Positions 62,488 to 64,000 of a DNA stretch of 64,000 nt are shown here, one piece after another. Origin of the DNA: Margaritifera margaritifera (taxonomy: Eukaryota; Mollusca; Bivalvia; Unionida; Margaritiferidae); the NCBI GenBank assembly GCA_029931535.1, contig JAQPZY010001695.1, positions 6,058,501-6,122,500 of the forward strand, read 5' to 3'. The notes beneath the pieces were generated by a model. It saw only the letters and a program-made list of their open reading frames with translations, did no database searches and was not told where the DNA came from. The translations under genes were made by a program, and so were the position numbers. Within the stretch, counting starts at the first letter, position 1, and each line of letters opens with the position of its first letter.

Positions 62488-62904
62488 AACACCTGTCCTT
62501 ATTATTCATACTCAATTTACCTCTCGCTTCGTTTGATTCCTTACATAATACTAAAACTTCACTGTTAAGTTAAGGTTTACGGTTTTAATAATCCAGGAAA
62601 AGAGAGAGAGAAAAAAAATGTCAGCACGTTGATATGTTTACATGTAAGGTCACACTATCTAATCTCTGATATGATTATTTTTCGTAAAATCTAAACATAT
62701 GGTTAATTTGTTGAAATCATTAAATTAAATGAATTAAATTTATCGGATCATGGTCAATTGTTTATTTTACATAGAAGAGACCCCTTTTTTGAGAAATGTC
62801 ATTACCGAAGTTATCCGTGTGCATTTCTTCCTTTTGCTTGCTTGGTTCTTTTTCTTGCTTTGTGTTTCGATTATTTTCTCTCTTCCTCTGCATTCTTTTG
62901 ATAA

Positions 62905-63077
62905 GCCTGTTTGATTGGTCTGTGACTTGTTATACAATATATTCATTCCTGTTTGATTGGTCTGTGACTTGTTATACAATATATTCATTCCTGTTTGATT
63001 GGTCTGTGACTTGTTATACAATATATTCATTCGTGTTTGATTGGTCTGTGACTTGTTATACAATATATTCATTCGTG
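62905..63077. repeat. 42-bp tandem repeat, 4 copies
   Basis: Units GTTTGATTGGTCTGTGACTT + GTTATACAATATATTCATTC. Because 42 is a multiple of three, ORFs run through on both strands (62796-63164 +, 62767-63102 -). Confidence 0.93.
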
Positions 63078-63403
63078 CATGTTTTCCAACGTATATTGTC
63101 ACTGTATCACGAAATATTACTCTTAAGTGTGAAAACTGTACTTATATGTCATAATGTGACCTGAGTTTAAAAATAGATGTTACGTCATGTTTTTGTTTTC
63201 TCGTCTTTGTTTACAAAAAAGAAAGAAAAACTTTGTTACATGCGTTTTCTGGTTAGATTACAAATTATTAAAAAAAACAATTTGAAGGAAAAATGCAATA
63301 ATGAAGTTTAGTTTATGCATTTTTAAGAACTTTATTATCGCTTCACTTTCTTCATTGGTAAAAAATGTTGTTCTTTAATTCTAATAACTTCAGTTCTTTG
63401 CAG

Positions 63404-63490
63404 GTTTATACAGAATCTCCGCGACAGACCATTAGACCGTTATGTGCACGAACGCGTCAGTTACGATAATATGCCTCTATCGAGAAGAGA
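63404..63490 (+). CDS. Candidate internal exon, possible third family member
   Basis: An 87-nt segment lies between a good acceptor (GTTCTTTGCAG) and a consensus donor (AGA|GTAAGT). Only one frame is open, and it requires an incoming phase-2 intron, as in exon 3 of genes 1 and 2. It encodes a basic peptide with ERVSYDNMPLSRR, where YDNM is a YxxPhi-type motif comparable to YYQL of gene 1. It lacks the Cys-Cys and its outgoing phase is 2 rather than 0, so membership in the family is uncertain. The rest of the gene would lie beyond the window. Confidence 0.4.
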
Positions 63491-64000
63491 GTAAGTTATT
63501 TTTCATTCATTCATTCATTCATTAATTCTTTCTTTCTTTCTTTTTTCTTATTTTTATAGGCTTTCTTATCAATGCACTTGTGATATTCGTAATATTACCT
63601 GTCGATTGCGAACTTATTGTCTACAAGAAATTGGACTGTGTCAAGTTTAGGAAATATTTATAAAAAACATCACTTTAGCATTTAAAAAGGAACACAAGCC
63701 AATCGACCTACAATGTAACCAACTGACCGACCAAACAATCCATCCAACAAAATAACCAAGCAGCTAGTAAACTTACAAACATATCAAAATTACAAACTGA
63801 ACAAACGAACGAACAAAAAACCCCAAAATAACAAAAAAGTTCTATATACAGTATACAGTTGTCCATTAAATGGAGAGAGTTTCGGAAGCTCTCTGAGGTT
63901 TTCATACGTTCACATATGTATCACAGTATTTGACCGCTACAAAGTTCATATATGTGTCCATTTCCAACAGATGATGGTCCAAAAAAAAATCAAAAAAAAA
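63491..64000. other. Terminal spacer
   Basis: A short (ATTC)n(TTTC)n run follows the candidate exon; then AT-rich sequence with no recognised feature. Confidence 0.45.

Noticed and set aside
62796..63164. Hydrophobic ORF resembling a transmembrane exon for the third paralogue
   Set aside because: Its hydrophobicity comes from T-rich sequence and it runs into a 42-bp tandem repeat; the donor in the required phase is weak and the family's terminal C-G motif is absent.

Overview
The window looks like AT-rich animal nuclear DNA, most likely from a lophotrochozoan and plausibly a bivalve mollusc. The evidence is split genes with GT-AG introns, tRNA-derived SINEs with A/B-box heads, a Penelope-like retroelement relic, hAT-type MITEs, Polinton/Maverick-type gene relics and a very high load of micro- and minisatellites. 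The species is an inference. No bacterial-style gene, operon, rRNA or CRISPR array is present.

Only two genes can be assembled with confidence, both on the + strand: a four-exon gene at 9815-16320 (146 aa) and a five-exon gene at 49523-53012 (186 aa). They are divergent paralogues. Coding exons 1 and 2 have identical lengths (73 and 97 nt), the first three introns have the same phases (1, 2, 0), and both proteins have a 24-residue N-terminus with N-glycosylation sequons, one transmembrane helix, a membrane-proximal Cys-Cys and a C-terminal W-[ML]-P-H-T motif. I do not recognise the family. An exon at 63404-63490 may belong to a third member that runs off the window.

Layout: 1-9.8 kb holds minisatellites, dispersed repeats and a hAT MITE with a perfect 8-bp target duplication. 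9.8-17.9 kb is gene 1, with a Penelope-like relic and a SINE in intron 2. 17.9-29.9 kb holds dispersed repeats, four SINEs, two inverted copies of a microsatellite-flanked MITE, and a decayed Polinton-type integrase on the - strand next to an intact 90-codon ORF. 29.9-47.8 kb is a set of partial segmental duplications; the last copy has undergone three separate tandem expansions and several MITE insertions whose empty sites survive in sister copies. 48-53.6 kb is gene 2. 55.2-60.6 kb is a 5.4-kb element with terminal inverted repeats carrying ~46-bp iterons and a broken protein-primed-type DNA polymerase B gene. 60.6-64 kb holds satellites and the candidate third-member exon.

The two genes probably act at a cell membrane as small glycosylated N-out/C-in proteins. 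Everything else is repeat-derived. A recurring theme is minisatellites arising from short segments of dispersed elements that exist as single copies elsewhere in the window.
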